Assembly (NCBI GenBank): GCA_934177725.1
Contig: CAKPPO010000002.1
Span: 42,981-106,980, forward strand
Direction: 5' to 3'
Source: an uncultured Clostridia bacterium
Lineage (GTDB): Bacteria; Bacillota; Clostridia; TANB77; CAG-508
Length of the DNA stretch: 64,000 nt
Shown here: positions 16,431 to 23,649 of the stretch, one piece after another
Position numbering within the stretch: the first letter of the stretch is position 1
Layout: every line of letters begins with the position of its first letter
Notes under the pieces: model-generated
The model's input: the letters and a program-made list of their open reading frames with translations, nothing else
Told to the model about the DNA's origin: nothing
Database searches by the model: none
Made by a program: the position numbers and the translations under genes

Positions 16431-16815
16431 CTTTTGCCTCCGTACATTTCAACTTTTTTATTATTCTAGGGTTGTATGTTCTATCTTTGTTATTCTTTTC
16501 TAAAGTTTTTAAATTCTTTAAAACTTGAATAATATCTCCTGTTATTAACTTGTTATTGTACTTATCTGTAAAACCTTTTAATGTCATTACTTTCATTAAT
16601 TCATCTTTGTATGTTCTTCGTTCTTTTAGTACATCTCTTAAAACTACTGCTACTTTTGTTATTTCTACTGCATTGAGATTTCCTAGCTCTAATTCGTGCA
16701 GTAAATCATTTCTCTCAAGTTCTACTCTTTTTATTTGTTCTTCTAAATCTGCTTTTAATTTATCTATATTTTCAAAAAAGTTTTTCATTTCTATTAGAAA
16801 TTCCTCTTCTGTCAT
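16414..16815 (-). CDS. coiled-coil phage protein, 133 aa
   Basis: MTEEEFLIEMKNFFENIDKL starts a coiled coil of about 60 residues followed by a basic C-terminus. Its ATG overlaps the stop of the hidden Cys-rich gene as ATGA, showing translational coupling. Not recognised. Confidence 0.55.
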   Translation of the reverse strand: MTEEEFLIEMKNFFENIDKLKADLEEQIKRVELERNDLLHELELGNLNAVEITKVAVVLRDVLKERRTYKDELMKVMTLKGFTDKYNNKLITGDIIQVLKNLKTLEKNNKDRTYNPRIIKKLKCTEAKDEIQK

Positions 16816-17004
16816 AACTCTAATTTCTCCTGTATTCCTAAATTTATTTTTATCTGTTTTATGCTATCTTCGGCTGTTGGTATGTCTACATACTTACAAG
16901 TCTTTACTCCTTTAAAATAAAGATTTTCTAATTGTTGACATCCTGTACACCAACCTTTTAAGATAGCTTTTGCACATATTCCGTTCTAATTGTGGATACT
17001 TCAT
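16812..17004 (-). CDS. hidden Cys-rich phage protein, +1 frameshift at CGG
   Basis: ATG at 17004 has GGAG seven bases upstream and reads MKYPQLE before meeting CGG at 16983-16981. The zero frame then ends soon. Dropping the C gives a long frame without its own start codon: GICAKAILKGWCTGCQQLE, then FKGVKTCKYV, ending at 16812 in ATGA overlap with the next gene. The product is 63 residues with four cysteines in a C-x11-C-x2-C...C pattern. Neither half is long enough to be noticed alone. Function unknown; probably a small zinc protein. Confidence 0.65.
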
Positions 17005-17014
17005 AAGTCATCTC

Positions 17015-17347
17015 CTAATAACTTGGTATATGATTTTCATTTTTCAGAATCATTTTTTCTATTTCTGTTGTTAATCTATATACTGCTACTTCTTTGTTTG
17101 TAACACTACATTTCTTTGTTTTATCAGCTGTTACAAAACCTAAACTTTCAAGTTCTGTTATTCTTGGTCTTGCATTGTTTACATCTGCCGTATTTGTGTA
17201 ATGTCTTTTATATAATTCTTGTGCTATTTCTCTTGTGGTCATTTCTTTATCTTGTAATATTTCTAATACGTGTTTATGTCTTTCACTTAAATGCTCTTGC
17301 ATATCTTTATAACTCTTATGTCTTGTCATAAATGTTATTGTATTCAT
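17015..17347 (-). CDS. winged-helix phage protein
   Basis: A 110-residue protein with a winged-helix pattern: HKHVLEILQDKEMTTREIAQ, then RPRITELESLGFV and a beta wing VTNKEVAVYRLT. This resembles MarR/ArsR-type small DNA-binding domains found in phage replication regions. It lies between the helicase-loader-like gene and the hidden Cys-rich gene. Its exact target is unknown. Confidence 0.6.
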   Translation of the reverse strand: MNTITFMTRHKSYKDMQEHLSERHKHVLEILQDKEMTTREIAQELYKRHYTNTADVNNARPRITELESLGFVTADKTKKCSVTNKEVAVYRLTTEIEKMILKNENHIPSY

Positions 17348-17350
17348 TTG

Positions 17351-17626
17351 TTACTCCTCTCTATTTGCATAAAATTTATTAAAATCTAAATTGCTATAAT
17401 CTCTTTGCTCATAATTTGCAAATTGTTTTCTTTGTTCATTCCTTATTTGAGAAATCGTTGGCATAAATGAATTTGTCTTTACATACTCTTTTATGTTTGA
17501 TATATATATGCTTTTATCCATATCTTTTAAATTTTCATAGAATAACTTTAATTGTGTTCCTGTTAATTTTCTGTTGTAGTTATCTTGTAAAATATGTATT
17601 CCCTGCATAAATTCAACTTTATTCAT
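17351..17626 (-). CDS. G39P-like helicase loader/inhibitor
   Basis: A 91-residue protein similar to the loader and inhibitor of phage G40P family: MNKVEFMQGIHILQDNYNRK, LTGTQLKLFYENLKD and the SFMPTISQIRN motif. These proteins bring the replicative helicase to the origin. It follows the DnaD-like gene with overlapping stop and start, as expected for a replication initiation pair. Confidence 0.65.
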   Translation of the reverse strand: MNKVEFMQGIHILQDNYNRKLTGTQLKLFYENLKDMDKSIYISNIKEYVKTNSFMPTISQIRNEQRKQFANYEQRDYSNLDFNKFYANREE

Positions 17627-18273
17627 TTAAAAATTCCTCCTCTGCTGAACGACTTTTTTTATTATCTTTTTTTGCATCTACAAGTGTTTTTATTCCTGCT
17701 TTTTGCCAATTATTTAATATAGCTTTTATGTATTGTATTGTTCTTTTATTAGCTTCTACACTTATTTTCATTGCATAAATTATTAAATCTTCTGGCATTT
17801 CCTTTGCATAATCTGATAATATTTCTAGTCCATAAGGTGTTATTAGTCCTATGTTGTTATTATAAAAATCAACAATCTGTTGTAGACCGTCAATACAACT
17901 GTCGCTTACATCTTCATTATCATTACCATTTACATTAACATTTTCATTTTCATTTACATTATCATTTACATTAGGTTTTGTTTTGCTTTTTGTGTTTTGA
18001 AAACCTATGGTTTTTTCTTTTTCAAAACCACTGGTTTCTTTTTTGGGTCTACCACCGCTTTTTTCCGTTTTCATATCTTTTTGTATTTGCTAAAATCTGT
18101 GGTTTTATTAATATAAATATTGTCTTTGCTACTCCTGTTAGTTTTGTTTCATTTCCATTTAATGCTAAATCACATATTGCATCATATACTTTTAATCTAT
18201 CTTTTTCTTTTAAGTCTTGTAATGCGTCATAAAAGCTTTTATAGAATACAAAACTTTCTTTTTCTCCTGCCAT
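17619..18273 (-). CDS. DUF6291/DnaD replication protein, +1 frameshift at CGG
   Basis: The N-terminal frame (MAGEKESFVFYKSFYDALQD) is the DUF6291 domain and runs to NTKRYENGKK, then CGG at 18057-18055, TGG and a stop. Dropping the C gives GGRPKKETSGF, the normal linker, then a low-complexity Asn-rich stretch and a DnaD-type C-terminal domain (IVDFYNNNIGLITPYGLEIL, YIKAILNNWQKAGI). The total is 217 residues. The shift site is CGGT, not CGGA. A run of six A precedes it, but it is out of register for the usual -1 slip. The protein initiates phage replication. Confidence 0.8.
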
Positions 18274-18332
18274 TGTTTTCTCCTTTCGTACAATATAAGG
18301 GATAAAACTTTATTTTGTCTTATCCCTGTTGT

Positions 18333-18761
18333 CTAATATTCATTATCTTTTTGATATTCAACACTTATCTTAGTTCTCCAATTATTGTCTAAATTATCTA
18401 AATTACTACTTATAAAAGCATCTACAAACTTATCTAGTGTTGCTTTTTTATTTAATTCTTTTCTAATAATTTCTTGCATTTTAGGTCTTTTCTCTTCTAC
18501 TAATTTTTTCATTTCTTCTTTAACTATTTCTCTAATCATTTTATTTACATATACTTCTAAAAGAGTATACCTATTATCTCTGCTATAGCTACTTATTTCT
18601 CCACTTTCATCTACTTTTGTTTCTAATACTGCATTTACTAGTCCGCTAACAATTTTATCTTTATCTAAAGTCTCTGCAATTCCTGTCATTACAATACTTT
18701 TTACAGCTTCATTTAGATAGTTATCATCTATATTTAAATCAATTCCTACTATATTTCCCAT
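18333..18761 (-). CDS. hypothetical phage protein, 142 aa
   Basis: A helical protein (MGNIVGIDLNIDDNYLNEAV) with a long charged middle helix. It has an AGGAGG ribosome site. Located between HNH and DnaD-like genes. Proteins like this are frequent beside recombination genes in Clostridium phages, but no function is known. Confidence 0.5.
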   Translation of the reverse strand: MGNIVGIDLNIDDNYLNEAVKSIVMTGIAETLDKDKIVSGLVNAVLETKVDESGEISSYSRDNRYTLLEVYVNKMIREIVKEEMKKLVEEKRPKMQEIIRKELNKKATLDKFVDAFISSNLDNLDNNWRTKISVEYQKDNEY

Positions 18762-18782
18762 TTTCTTTTCCTCCTAATATTT

Positions 18783-19184
18783 TTATAAATAATTTTGACC
18801 AAATATCTGCATAAAGTTTTCTGTTTTGTAGTGCTTTTTAAACTCTTTTTGTGCAACTTTATGCAATTTATCCTGTAAAGTTTTATCATTTGTCACTATT
18901 TCGTGACATTTTCTGCAAATTGGTATTACTAATCCATATTTCATACTAACTTGTCTATTTTTACCCTCTATTAGTTCGTGAAGGTCATCTTTTGGAATAT
19001 TCTTTATTCCTTGTTTTGTACATAAATAACAATTTTCTAAATCTTTTGTTATTATGCTAAATCTATTCTTTTCTAGTTTTGCTAACTTCTTGCTTTTCTT
19101 TTTAATTGCTGTAACTTCTTTTTTCTTTTCTACTTTGTTTTTTGGTACTGGGTTAAATGAATTACTTAAATTATTTATTATCAT
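18783..19184 (-). CDS. HNH-type nuclease-like protein
   Basis: A 133-residue protein with a basic N-terminus (about 45 residues) and a Cys/His-rich core: NCYLCTKQGIK, DDLHELIEGKNRQ, ICRKCHEIVTND. The order CxxC-H-CxxCH is that of phage HNH/NinG-like nucleases with a structural zinc. It follows the NinB-like gene, a common recombination neighbour. Activity is inferred. Confidence 0.65.
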   Translation of the reverse strand: MIINNLSNSFNPVPKNKVEKKKEVTAIKKKSKKLAKLEKNRFSIITKDLENCYLCTKQGIKNIPKDDLHELIEGKNRQVSMKYGLVIPICRKCHEIVTNDKTLQDKLHKVAQKEFKKHYKTENFMQIFGQNYL

Positions 19185-19723
19185 TTCTTATCCCAACTTT
19201 CTAACAAACTATTTATCTCAGCCTGTGGCTTTGTTTCTATTCCTACAGCTTTGCAATCTTGAACTAGATTATCTATTAATCTACTCATTTGTTTGCTATT
19301 GTAAGAACTTGAGCCATAATATGCATTTATAATTTTAAATTCTGTATCTCCTATGTATGTTGTATCTACTATTTCACAAAACCATGCTATTCCTCTATCT
19401 GTCCATAATTTTTCAAAAGTTTTTACATCTTGTGTCATTATTTTAAATTGTTTAAATATTCCTAATTCTTTTACTCTTCGTTTATAATCTTCTATTGTAT
19501 CTATGTCTTTATAATCGCAAACCTCTTGAAGTAATTTCCAGAAGTATTTATTTGCGTCGAGACTACGAGGTTTACGATATTTTTTTATCTCAATAGATAA
19601 CTTGTCCTCTTTTATTTCTTCTAGGCTAGAAATTGATTGTCGTTGCTCTAGAAGTAATGTTATTTTGGGCTTGTTGGTTTCATAGTCTATTGATATGTCT
19701 TGTAATGTTCCTATACTATTCAT
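19181..19723 (-). CDS. NinB-like recombination protein
   Basis: The start at ATG 19723 (MNSIGTLQDISID) overlaps the stop of the upstream gene; an in-frame TTG lies six codons earlier. The key segment is RKPRSLDANKYFWKLLQEV, the (S)LDxN-x-YFW pattern of NinB-type phage recombination proteins, followed by a conserved IAWFCEIVDT. NinB-like proteins bind single-stranded DNA and help recombination. Neighbours on both sides also act on DNA. Confidence 0.55.
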   Translation of the reverse strand: MNSIGTLQDISIDYETNKPKITLLLEQRQSISSLEEIKEDKLSIEIKKYRKPRSLDANKYFWKLLQEVCDYKDIDTIEDYKRRVKELGIFKQFKIMTQDVKTFEKLWTDRGIAWFCEIVDTTYIGDTEFKIINAYYGSSSYNSKQMSRLIDNLVQDCKAVGIETKPQAEINSLLESWDKK

Positions 19724-20612
19724 TTGCACCACTACCAACAAAAGGGTCTTGATATTCTTGTTCTTCTTTTAATTCATTTTCTGTTTTATCTTGTTCTTTT
19801 AGTTCTTCAAACATTTCATCAGTTTTTTTGTCTTTTTCTTTTGATATTGCATCAGATATAATTCCTAATGCTTTTTTTATTACTGGGTCTGTTTTTTCAT
19901 TTTTGCTATATAACCAATCACAATATTGTGGATCTTGTTTTACTAATTCTCCTAATGTTAAACCTTTATATTTACCAAAACTTAATTTAATAGCTGTTGC
20001 TTGTTCTAATGTCATTGTGCTGTTTTCATTTTCTTGTTGTATTAAATCTCCCATATTTTCTAAATCTTGTGTAAATACTTCACTTAAACTAGCAACTTGT
20101 AATACGGCATCAATAAAAGCTCTTTTCTTTGCCATTTTTAATATTGTATTTACTAAACTACAGATATCAGGATTGTTAATTTTATATTTCTTTCTTCCAT
20201 ATTTATCTGTAAAACTTTCACTTGCTCCCATATAACTTTCTGGTATTTCGTCAACATTTATAAATCTGTATTTTTTCTCTTTACTATTACAATTTCCTAC
20301 TCCTTGTGCTACTGGTTGTCCATTTCTAAATAATGTGCATCTAATGTTGTAACTAAAAAATTCTTTGTCGTAATCTTCTGTAGTTTGTAAAAATTCATAT
20401 TCTGGATTTAATCCAAATAACATACAAATTTTTTCTCCGCCTGGTTTTAATAAGGTTGGTTTACTTGTTCCTGGTACTTCTCCAAAATCATGACCTTGTT
20501 TTAATGTTTTTTGTACTACTGCTTGCATTTGTGCTATTTTATTCATTGTTGTTGAAATATTATCTATATCTACCGTTTCAATTATGCTTAATGCGTTTAC
20601 TTCATTACTCAT
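19716..20612 (-). CDS. phage recombination-associated protein with ExoX-like C-terminus
   Basis: A 298-residue protein. The N-terminal 190 residues contain HDFGEVPGTSKPTLLKPGGE and MLFGLNPEYEFL, typical of a phage family found beside ssDNA-annealing genes. Residues about 215-240 (KLSFGKYKGLTLGELVKQD) match the small C-terminal domain of exonuclease X. The tail is acidic. The genes around it (Gp157, NinB-like, HNH) support a recombination role, but no nuclease motif is visible. Confidence 0.55.
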   Translation of the reverse strand: MSNEVNALSIIETVDIDNISTTMNKIAQMQAVVQKTLKQGHDFGEVPGTSKPTLLKPGGEKICMLFGLNPEYEFLQTTEDYDKEFFSYNIRCTLFRNGQPVAQGVGNCNSKEKKYRFINVDEIPESYMGASESFTDKYGRKKYKINNPDICSLVNTILKMAKKRAFIDAVLQVASLSEVFTQDLENMGDLIQQENENSTMTLEQATAIKLSFGKYKGLTLGELVKQDPQYCDWLYSKNEKTDPVIKKALGIISDAISKEKDKKTDEMFEELKEQDKTENELKEEQEYQDPFVGSGANE

Positions 20613-20624
20613 TTATGATTCCTC

Positions 20625-21128
20625 CTATTTAATTCTTAAACTTGTTTTATTATCTATAATTCTTGTTCCAGCAACTATCTCGCCTGTTTCCTTAAAGTGA
20701 TTTTTTATAGCTGTTTTATCTATTTTAGTTGTTACTACTTCTTGTTTAAATTCACTTGGTATTTCGTCTTCATTTTCTATTTCTACTGACATTGGATTTT
20801 TTGCAATTTTAAGGCTACCTAATTCAGTTGGTATCTCTAATAAATTTAATCTTTCCATATTTTCTTTTACATATTGATAAAATTTTTCTAGTTTTGCCTC
20901 TCCTTGTTTTCTTATATCTGAAAGTCTTTTTTCTTCTGCTTTCATTGCATCTAATAAACTTTCACTATTTTTTATGTATCCAATAATATTTGCACTTTTA
21001 TTTTTCAATTCTAATGCTAATTCATTTCCTAATTCATTGTATTCTTCCTCTGTTAATTCTCCCTCATTTGCTTTATCCATTAATTCTGCAAATCTATTTG
21101 TTATATTGTATAAACTTATATTACTCAT
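20625..21128 (-). CDS. Siphovirus Gp157 protein
   Basis: A 167-residue coiled-coil protein: MSNISLYNITNRFAELMDKA, NIIGYIKNSESLLDAMKAEE, then a beta part ELGSLKIAKNPMSVEIENE. This is the layout of the Gp157 family named from phage Sfi21, implicated in resistance to phage and in recombination. It precedes the recombination gene and has a normal ribosome site. Confidence 0.8.
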   Translation of the reverse strand: MSNISLYNITNRFAELMDKANEGELTEEEYNELGNELALELKNKSANIIGYIKNSESLLDAMKAEEKRLSDIRKQGEAKLEKFYQYVKENMERLNLLEIPTELGSLKIAKNPMSVEIENEDEIPSEFKQEVVTTKIDKTAIKNHFKETGEIVAGTRIIDNKTSLRIK

Positions 21129-21213
21129 TTTCTTCTTCCTTTCTCTTGCATATCTAATTAAATTGTGTTAAAATCTAAATAGATATGAATTTATATAATT
21201 ATTCTAAATCTAG

Positions 21214-21519
21214 CTAGTTTTCTGATTCGCTGTCGGTAACTAGCTCTTTTAATTTTGTGTCGTTTGAATTATTTACTAAAATTTCAATGTTGTTTTCTAA
21301 GTCTGATATTTTAGCTTCTAATTCTTTCTTTTCTTCGTATTGTATATTTGCTTGTTCTTGTAAGTCTTTAATAAATCTGTCTCTGTTTCTTCTTAGTAAT
21401 ATTTGTGTATGTAAGTCTTCTTCATATTGACTTATAGCATCCATTGATAAAAGTGCTATAATAAACATTCCTATTACTATTCCTAAAAGCATTCCTATAA
21501 TAAACATCATATTTATCAT
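21214..21519 (-). CDS. membrane-anchored coiled-coil phage protein
   Basis: A 101-residue protein: one strong membrane helix (MLLGIVIGMFIIALLSMDAI) near residues 10-29, then a long coiled coil ending in an acidic tail. It belongs to the early operon and sits beside another small membrane protein. Could act at the membrane during lysogeny; function unknown. Confidence 0.55.
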   Translation of the reverse strand: MINMMFIIGMLLGIVIGMFIIALLSMDAISQYEEDLHTQILLRRNRDRFIKDLQEQANIQYEEKKELEAKISDLENNIEILVNNSNDTKLKELVTDSESEN

Positions 21520-21525
21520 CCCTTT

Positions 21526-21633
21526 CTACAATAAATTAATTAATATATTAGACAAAGCATTTGCTATATAACCTGCTATTATTGGTAACCAAAATATGCT
21601 TGTCCCTAATATAAACTCTTTAACTTTTTTCAT
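21526..21633 (-). CDS. small membrane peptide, 35 aa
   Basis: The start at 21633 follows AAAGGGGTG. MKKVKEFILGTSIFWLPIIA is amphipathic and then a membrane segment runs to the C-terminus. Too short for most gene finders. Function unknown. Confidence 0.5.
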   Translation of the reverse strand: MKKVKEFILGTSIFWLPIIAGYIANALSNILINLL

Positions 21634-21649
21634 TTGTTTCACCCCTTTT

Positions 21650-21802
21650 TTATTTTTTCTTCTGAATTTCAACAGATATTTTTACTCCTTTTTGTTCCCC
21701 TATAATATCTGCAAATGTTTGTAATAAATTTTTAATTTGTTTTTCGTTCATTTGATTATTTGTTTCTTGCACTTCTATACACCTCATTACATTTGTATTC
21801 AC
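21650..21802 (-). CDS. hypothetical phage protein, 50 aa, GTG start
   Basis: The GTG at 21802 is chosen because AGGGGG lies nine bases before it; the ATG at 21787 would be 24 bases away. The protein (MNTNVMRCIEVQETNNQMNE) has a helical N-terminus and a basic end. It opens the early operon on the minus strand. Not recognised. Confidence 0.45.
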   Translation of the reverse strand: MNTNVMRCIEVQETNNQMNEKQIKNLLQTFADIIGEQKGVKISVEIQKKK

Positions 21803-21858
21803 ATTGCAAGTCCCCCTTTCTCATTTCTGCCGTGTTTCCTTTTCTATTTTATTGTTTG

Positions 21859-21887
21859 TTTACTTTTAATCTTCGCTTTGCTATAAT
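21859..21887 (+). promoter_or_regulatory. promoter of the rightward gene at 21912
   Basis: TTTACT (21859-21864), 17 bases, TATAAT (21882-21887), 25 bases before the ATG. The -10 is perfect. This gives the small plus-strand gene its own transcription inside the leftward early region. Confidence 0.65.
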
Positions 21888-21911
21888 GTATTAGAAAGCG
21901 AGGTGTTTTAT

Positions 21912-22133
21912 ATGTATGATAATATCGAAAAACTTATAGAAATTTCTGCCAATGACGAATGCTATGTAGATGAAAATGATGAATTTCAAACAAGATATGC
22001 TGTAGATAAAGTAAATAAATATCTTGAAGAAGGTTGGAAACTATTGTCTATAAATTGTTCAATAAACGATGACCATACATCATATGTAAAGAGTTATATA
22101 CTCGGATTACCCAAATCAGATTCTTCCAAGTAA
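21912..22133 (+). CDS. small phage protein, EGWKLLSI family
   Basis: ATG at 21912 is eight bases after GAGG and 25 after a strong -10 box. A 73-residue acidic protein with the pattern YLEEGWKLLSINC...SYILGLPK, seen in many small phage proteins. It is on the strand opposite the operon around it, with its own promoter, and converges with a related protein at 22116-22253. It looks like a moron expressed in the lysogen. Function unknown. Confidence 0.65.
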   Translation: MYDNIEKLIEISANDECYVDENDEFQTRYAVDKVNKYLEEGWKLLSINCSINDDHTSYVKSYILGLPKSDSSK

Positions 22134-22253
22134 ATATTCTATTTTTCCTTGAGTGGATGTTATTAGCACTAATATCCATTCTTTTTTTATTAACTCATTT
22201 ACTGCTCCAATGTTGCTTTCTAGTTTTAGCTCTTTTATTTTTGTATAATCCAT
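22116..22253 (-). CDS. small phage protein related to the opposite-strand neighbour
   Basis: ATG at 22253 (MDYTKIKELKLESNIGAVNE) with GGGGG upstream; 45 residues. Its second half (ELIKKEWILVLITSTQ...YLLGRI) follows the same pattern as the plus-strand gene (YLEEGWKLLSINC...YILGLP). The two genes are convergent and overlap by 18 bases at their ends. Probably paralogues by an inverted duplication; function unknown. Confidence 0.55.
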   Translation of the reverse strand: MDYTKIKELKLESNIGAVNELIKKEWILVLITSTQGKIEYLLGRI

Positions 22254-22276
22254 TCTACTTTCCCCCTTTCTCTCTT

Positions 22277-22292
22277 TGTATCAGGTCGTGGT
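22277..22292. repeat. inverted repeat, left copy, flanking immunity cassette
   Basis: TGTATCAGGTCGTGGT here is an exact inverted copy of 23522-23537. The pair brackets the Cro-like, CI-like and ImmA-like genes. Confidence 0.7.
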
Positions 22293-22310
22293 TATTTTTC
22301 GTTTAGTTTT

Positions 22311-22526
22311 CTAAACTTCTGTTGTAAAAAAATATTCATAGATTTCGTTTTTTTGGATTTCTAATACATTTGATAAATTAAAAATTTCTTCTTGAGTAAA
22401 AAACACATTTCCATTCAATTTTAAATTAAATGTTGAACATGCAATTCCAATCTTTTTTGCAACTATTTCTTGAGTTAGACCTTTTTCTCGTATTAATCCT
22501 TTTATCTTTGATGAATTGAAAATCAT
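22311..22526 (-). CDS. Cro-like regulator, DUF739-type
   Basis: A 71-residue single helix-turn-helix protein: SSKIKGLIREKGLTQEIVAK, KIGIACSTFNLKLNG, then FTQEEIFNLSNVLEI, ending NEIYEYFFTTEV as DUF739 proteins do. It is divergent from the CI-like repressor across a 180-base control region with TTCTAAAC operators. It should repress the lysogeny promoter in lytic growth. A TTTAG/CTAAA palindrome overlaps its 3' end. Confidence 0.8.
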   Translation of the reverse strand: MIFNSSKIKGLIREKGLTQEIVAKKIGIACSTFNLKLNGNVFFTQEEIFNLSNVLEIQKNEIYEYFFTTEV

Positions 22527-22543
22527 TTTTTCCTCCTTTCATT

Positions 22544-22684
22544 GTTTAGGTTTCTAAACTGCAATTATATTATCAAATCATTTTCTTATTGTCAATACTT
22601 TTTTTAAAAAAAATTTATTTTTCTAAACTTTTTATTTAAAAATCTATTAAAAATATTGACTTTTCTAAACATTTCGCTTATAAT
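22544..22684. promoter_or_regulatory. divergent immunity promoters and TTCTAAAC operators
   Basis: Leftward promoter: TTGACA at 22595-22590, 17 bases, TAATAT at 22572-22567. Rightward promoter: TTGACT (22656-22661), 17 bases, TATAAT (22679-22684), 24 bases before the repressor ATG. The motif TTCTAAAC occurs at 22552-22559, 22621-22628 and 22663-22670, and as the palindrome GTTTAG-GTTT-CTAAAC at 22544-22559; another such palindrome is at 22301-22316. One copy sits in the spacer of the rightward promoter, one just downstream of the leftward one. These are the likely CI/Cro operators. Confidence 0.8.
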
Positions 22685-22707
22685 GATAACTGATTGGAGG
22701 AATTACA

Positions 22708-23064
22708 ATGATTGAATTAGTAGATACTTTTTCAAATAGACTAAATACAGCTATGAGGATAAGGAATATAAAACCGGTTGAATTATCTGAAAAGACGGGA
22801 ATTGATAAATCAAAAATAAGTTCATATATGTCTGGTAGATATAAAGCCAAACAAGATGGAGTATTTTTGCTAGCAAGAGCTTTGAATGTAGATGAAGCTT
22901 GGCTTATGGGTTGTGATGTTCCAATGGAAAAAGAAACTATTACTAATAACGATTTTCGCTATGCTAACCACAATGGAATAAATACAGATGGACTTAATGA
23001 AGAAGAAATAGAAGAGATAAATAGATTTGTTGAATTTATAAAAAATAAAAAGAAAAAAAATTAA
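22708..23064 (+). CDS. CI-like repressor, HTH_XRE
   Basis: A 118-residue protein. Residues about 8-65 form an XRE helix-turn-helix (RLNTAMRIRNIKPVELSEKT, GIDKSKISSYMSGRYKAKQD). The C-terminal half is short and lacks an S24 peptidase, so it is unlikely to self-cleave; the adjacent ImmA-like gene suggests proteolytic induction instead, as in ICEBs1. GGAGG is nine bases before the ATG. Confidence 0.85.
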   Translation: MIELVDTFSNRLNTAMRIRNIKPVELSEKTGIDKSKISSYMSGRYKAKQDGVFLLARALNVDEAWLMGCDVPMEKETITNNDFRYANHNGINTDGLNEEEIEEINRFVEFIKNKKKKN

Positions 23065-23075
23065 GAGGATTAGCT

Positions 23076-23489
23076 ATGGAAGTTTTAGATATGTATAAAA
23101 TAGCTGAGAATGAAAAAATAGACATTTTAAATTATAATTGGTCTAATTCTAAAGCTAAAATATTTGAAATTGAAAATAAGTACTATATTGCGTTAGATAA
23201 TAAACAAATAACTAATAATATAGAAGAAAAAGAAGTTTTAGCAGAAGAACTTGGACATTATTATTGTAATGCTCTATATTATATTGATTCAGATAAAGTT
23301 CAAAAAGATAAATGTGAATTTAGAGCTATGAAATGGGCTTATTCTGTTTTAGTTCCACTTCAAAGGCTTAAAGAAAAACTTACACAGGGTTTTAACTTAT
23401 ATGAATTAGCAGATTATTTTAATGTAGATAGTAAATATATGATAGAATGTATTAACTTTTATGCCGAAAAATATGGCATATTAGTTTAA
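23076..23489 (+). CDS. ImmA/IrrE-type anti-repressor protease
   Basis: A 137-residue protein starting 12 bases after the repressor stop. The motif LAEELGHYYCN corresponds to the HExxH zinc site of ImmA, but the first His is replaced by Glu; the final His is present. FRAMKWAYSVLVPLQRL follows, as in ImmA. ImmA cleaves the phage or ICE repressor after DNA damage in B. subtilis. The variant zinc site occurs in other phage copies, so activity is uncertain. Confidence 0.75.
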   Translation: MEVLDMYKIAENEKIDILNYNWSNSKAKIFEIENKYYIALDNKQITNNIEEKEVLAEELGHYYCNALYYIDSDKVQKDKCEFRAMKWAYSVLVPLQRLKEKLTQGFNLYELADYFNVDSKYMIECINFYAEKYGILV

Positions 23490-23499
23490 ATATAAAAAA

Positions 23500-23545
23500 G
23501 GAATAGATGTATTCAAAGTTTACCACGACCTGATACATTTATTCC
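23500..23545 (+). repeat. hairpin holding the right copy of the inverted repeat
   Basis: GGAATAGATGTAT (23500-23512) pairs with ATACATTTATTCC (23533-23545) over 13 positions, with one G-U. The loop contains ACCACGACCTGATACA (23522-23537), the inverted copy of 22277-22292. There is no U-run after it, so it is not a classical terminator. Confidence 0.55.
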
Positions 23546-23600
23546 CTCACATAGACACTTAGAAAGTGACTACATTTGTATTATAATATAAATGTACCTT

Positions 23601-23640
23601 CATTTTCAAGTGCTTTAATAAAAATATTTGAAAATGGAGG
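23601..23640 (+). promoter_or_regulatory. hairpin next to integrase ribosome site
   Basis: CATTTTCAA (23601-23609) and TTGAAAATG (23628-23636) form a 9-pair perfect stem directly abutting the GAGG of the integrase ribosome site. A TATAAT lies about 20 bases upstream. The hairpin could limit integrase translation. Confidence 0.5.
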
Positions 23641-23649
23641 TATTTTATT

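Noticed and set aside
18049..18075. A AAA AAG slippery heptamer as cause of the DnaD frame change
   Set aside because: The heptamer would give a -1 shift; the downstream domain is in the +1 frame.
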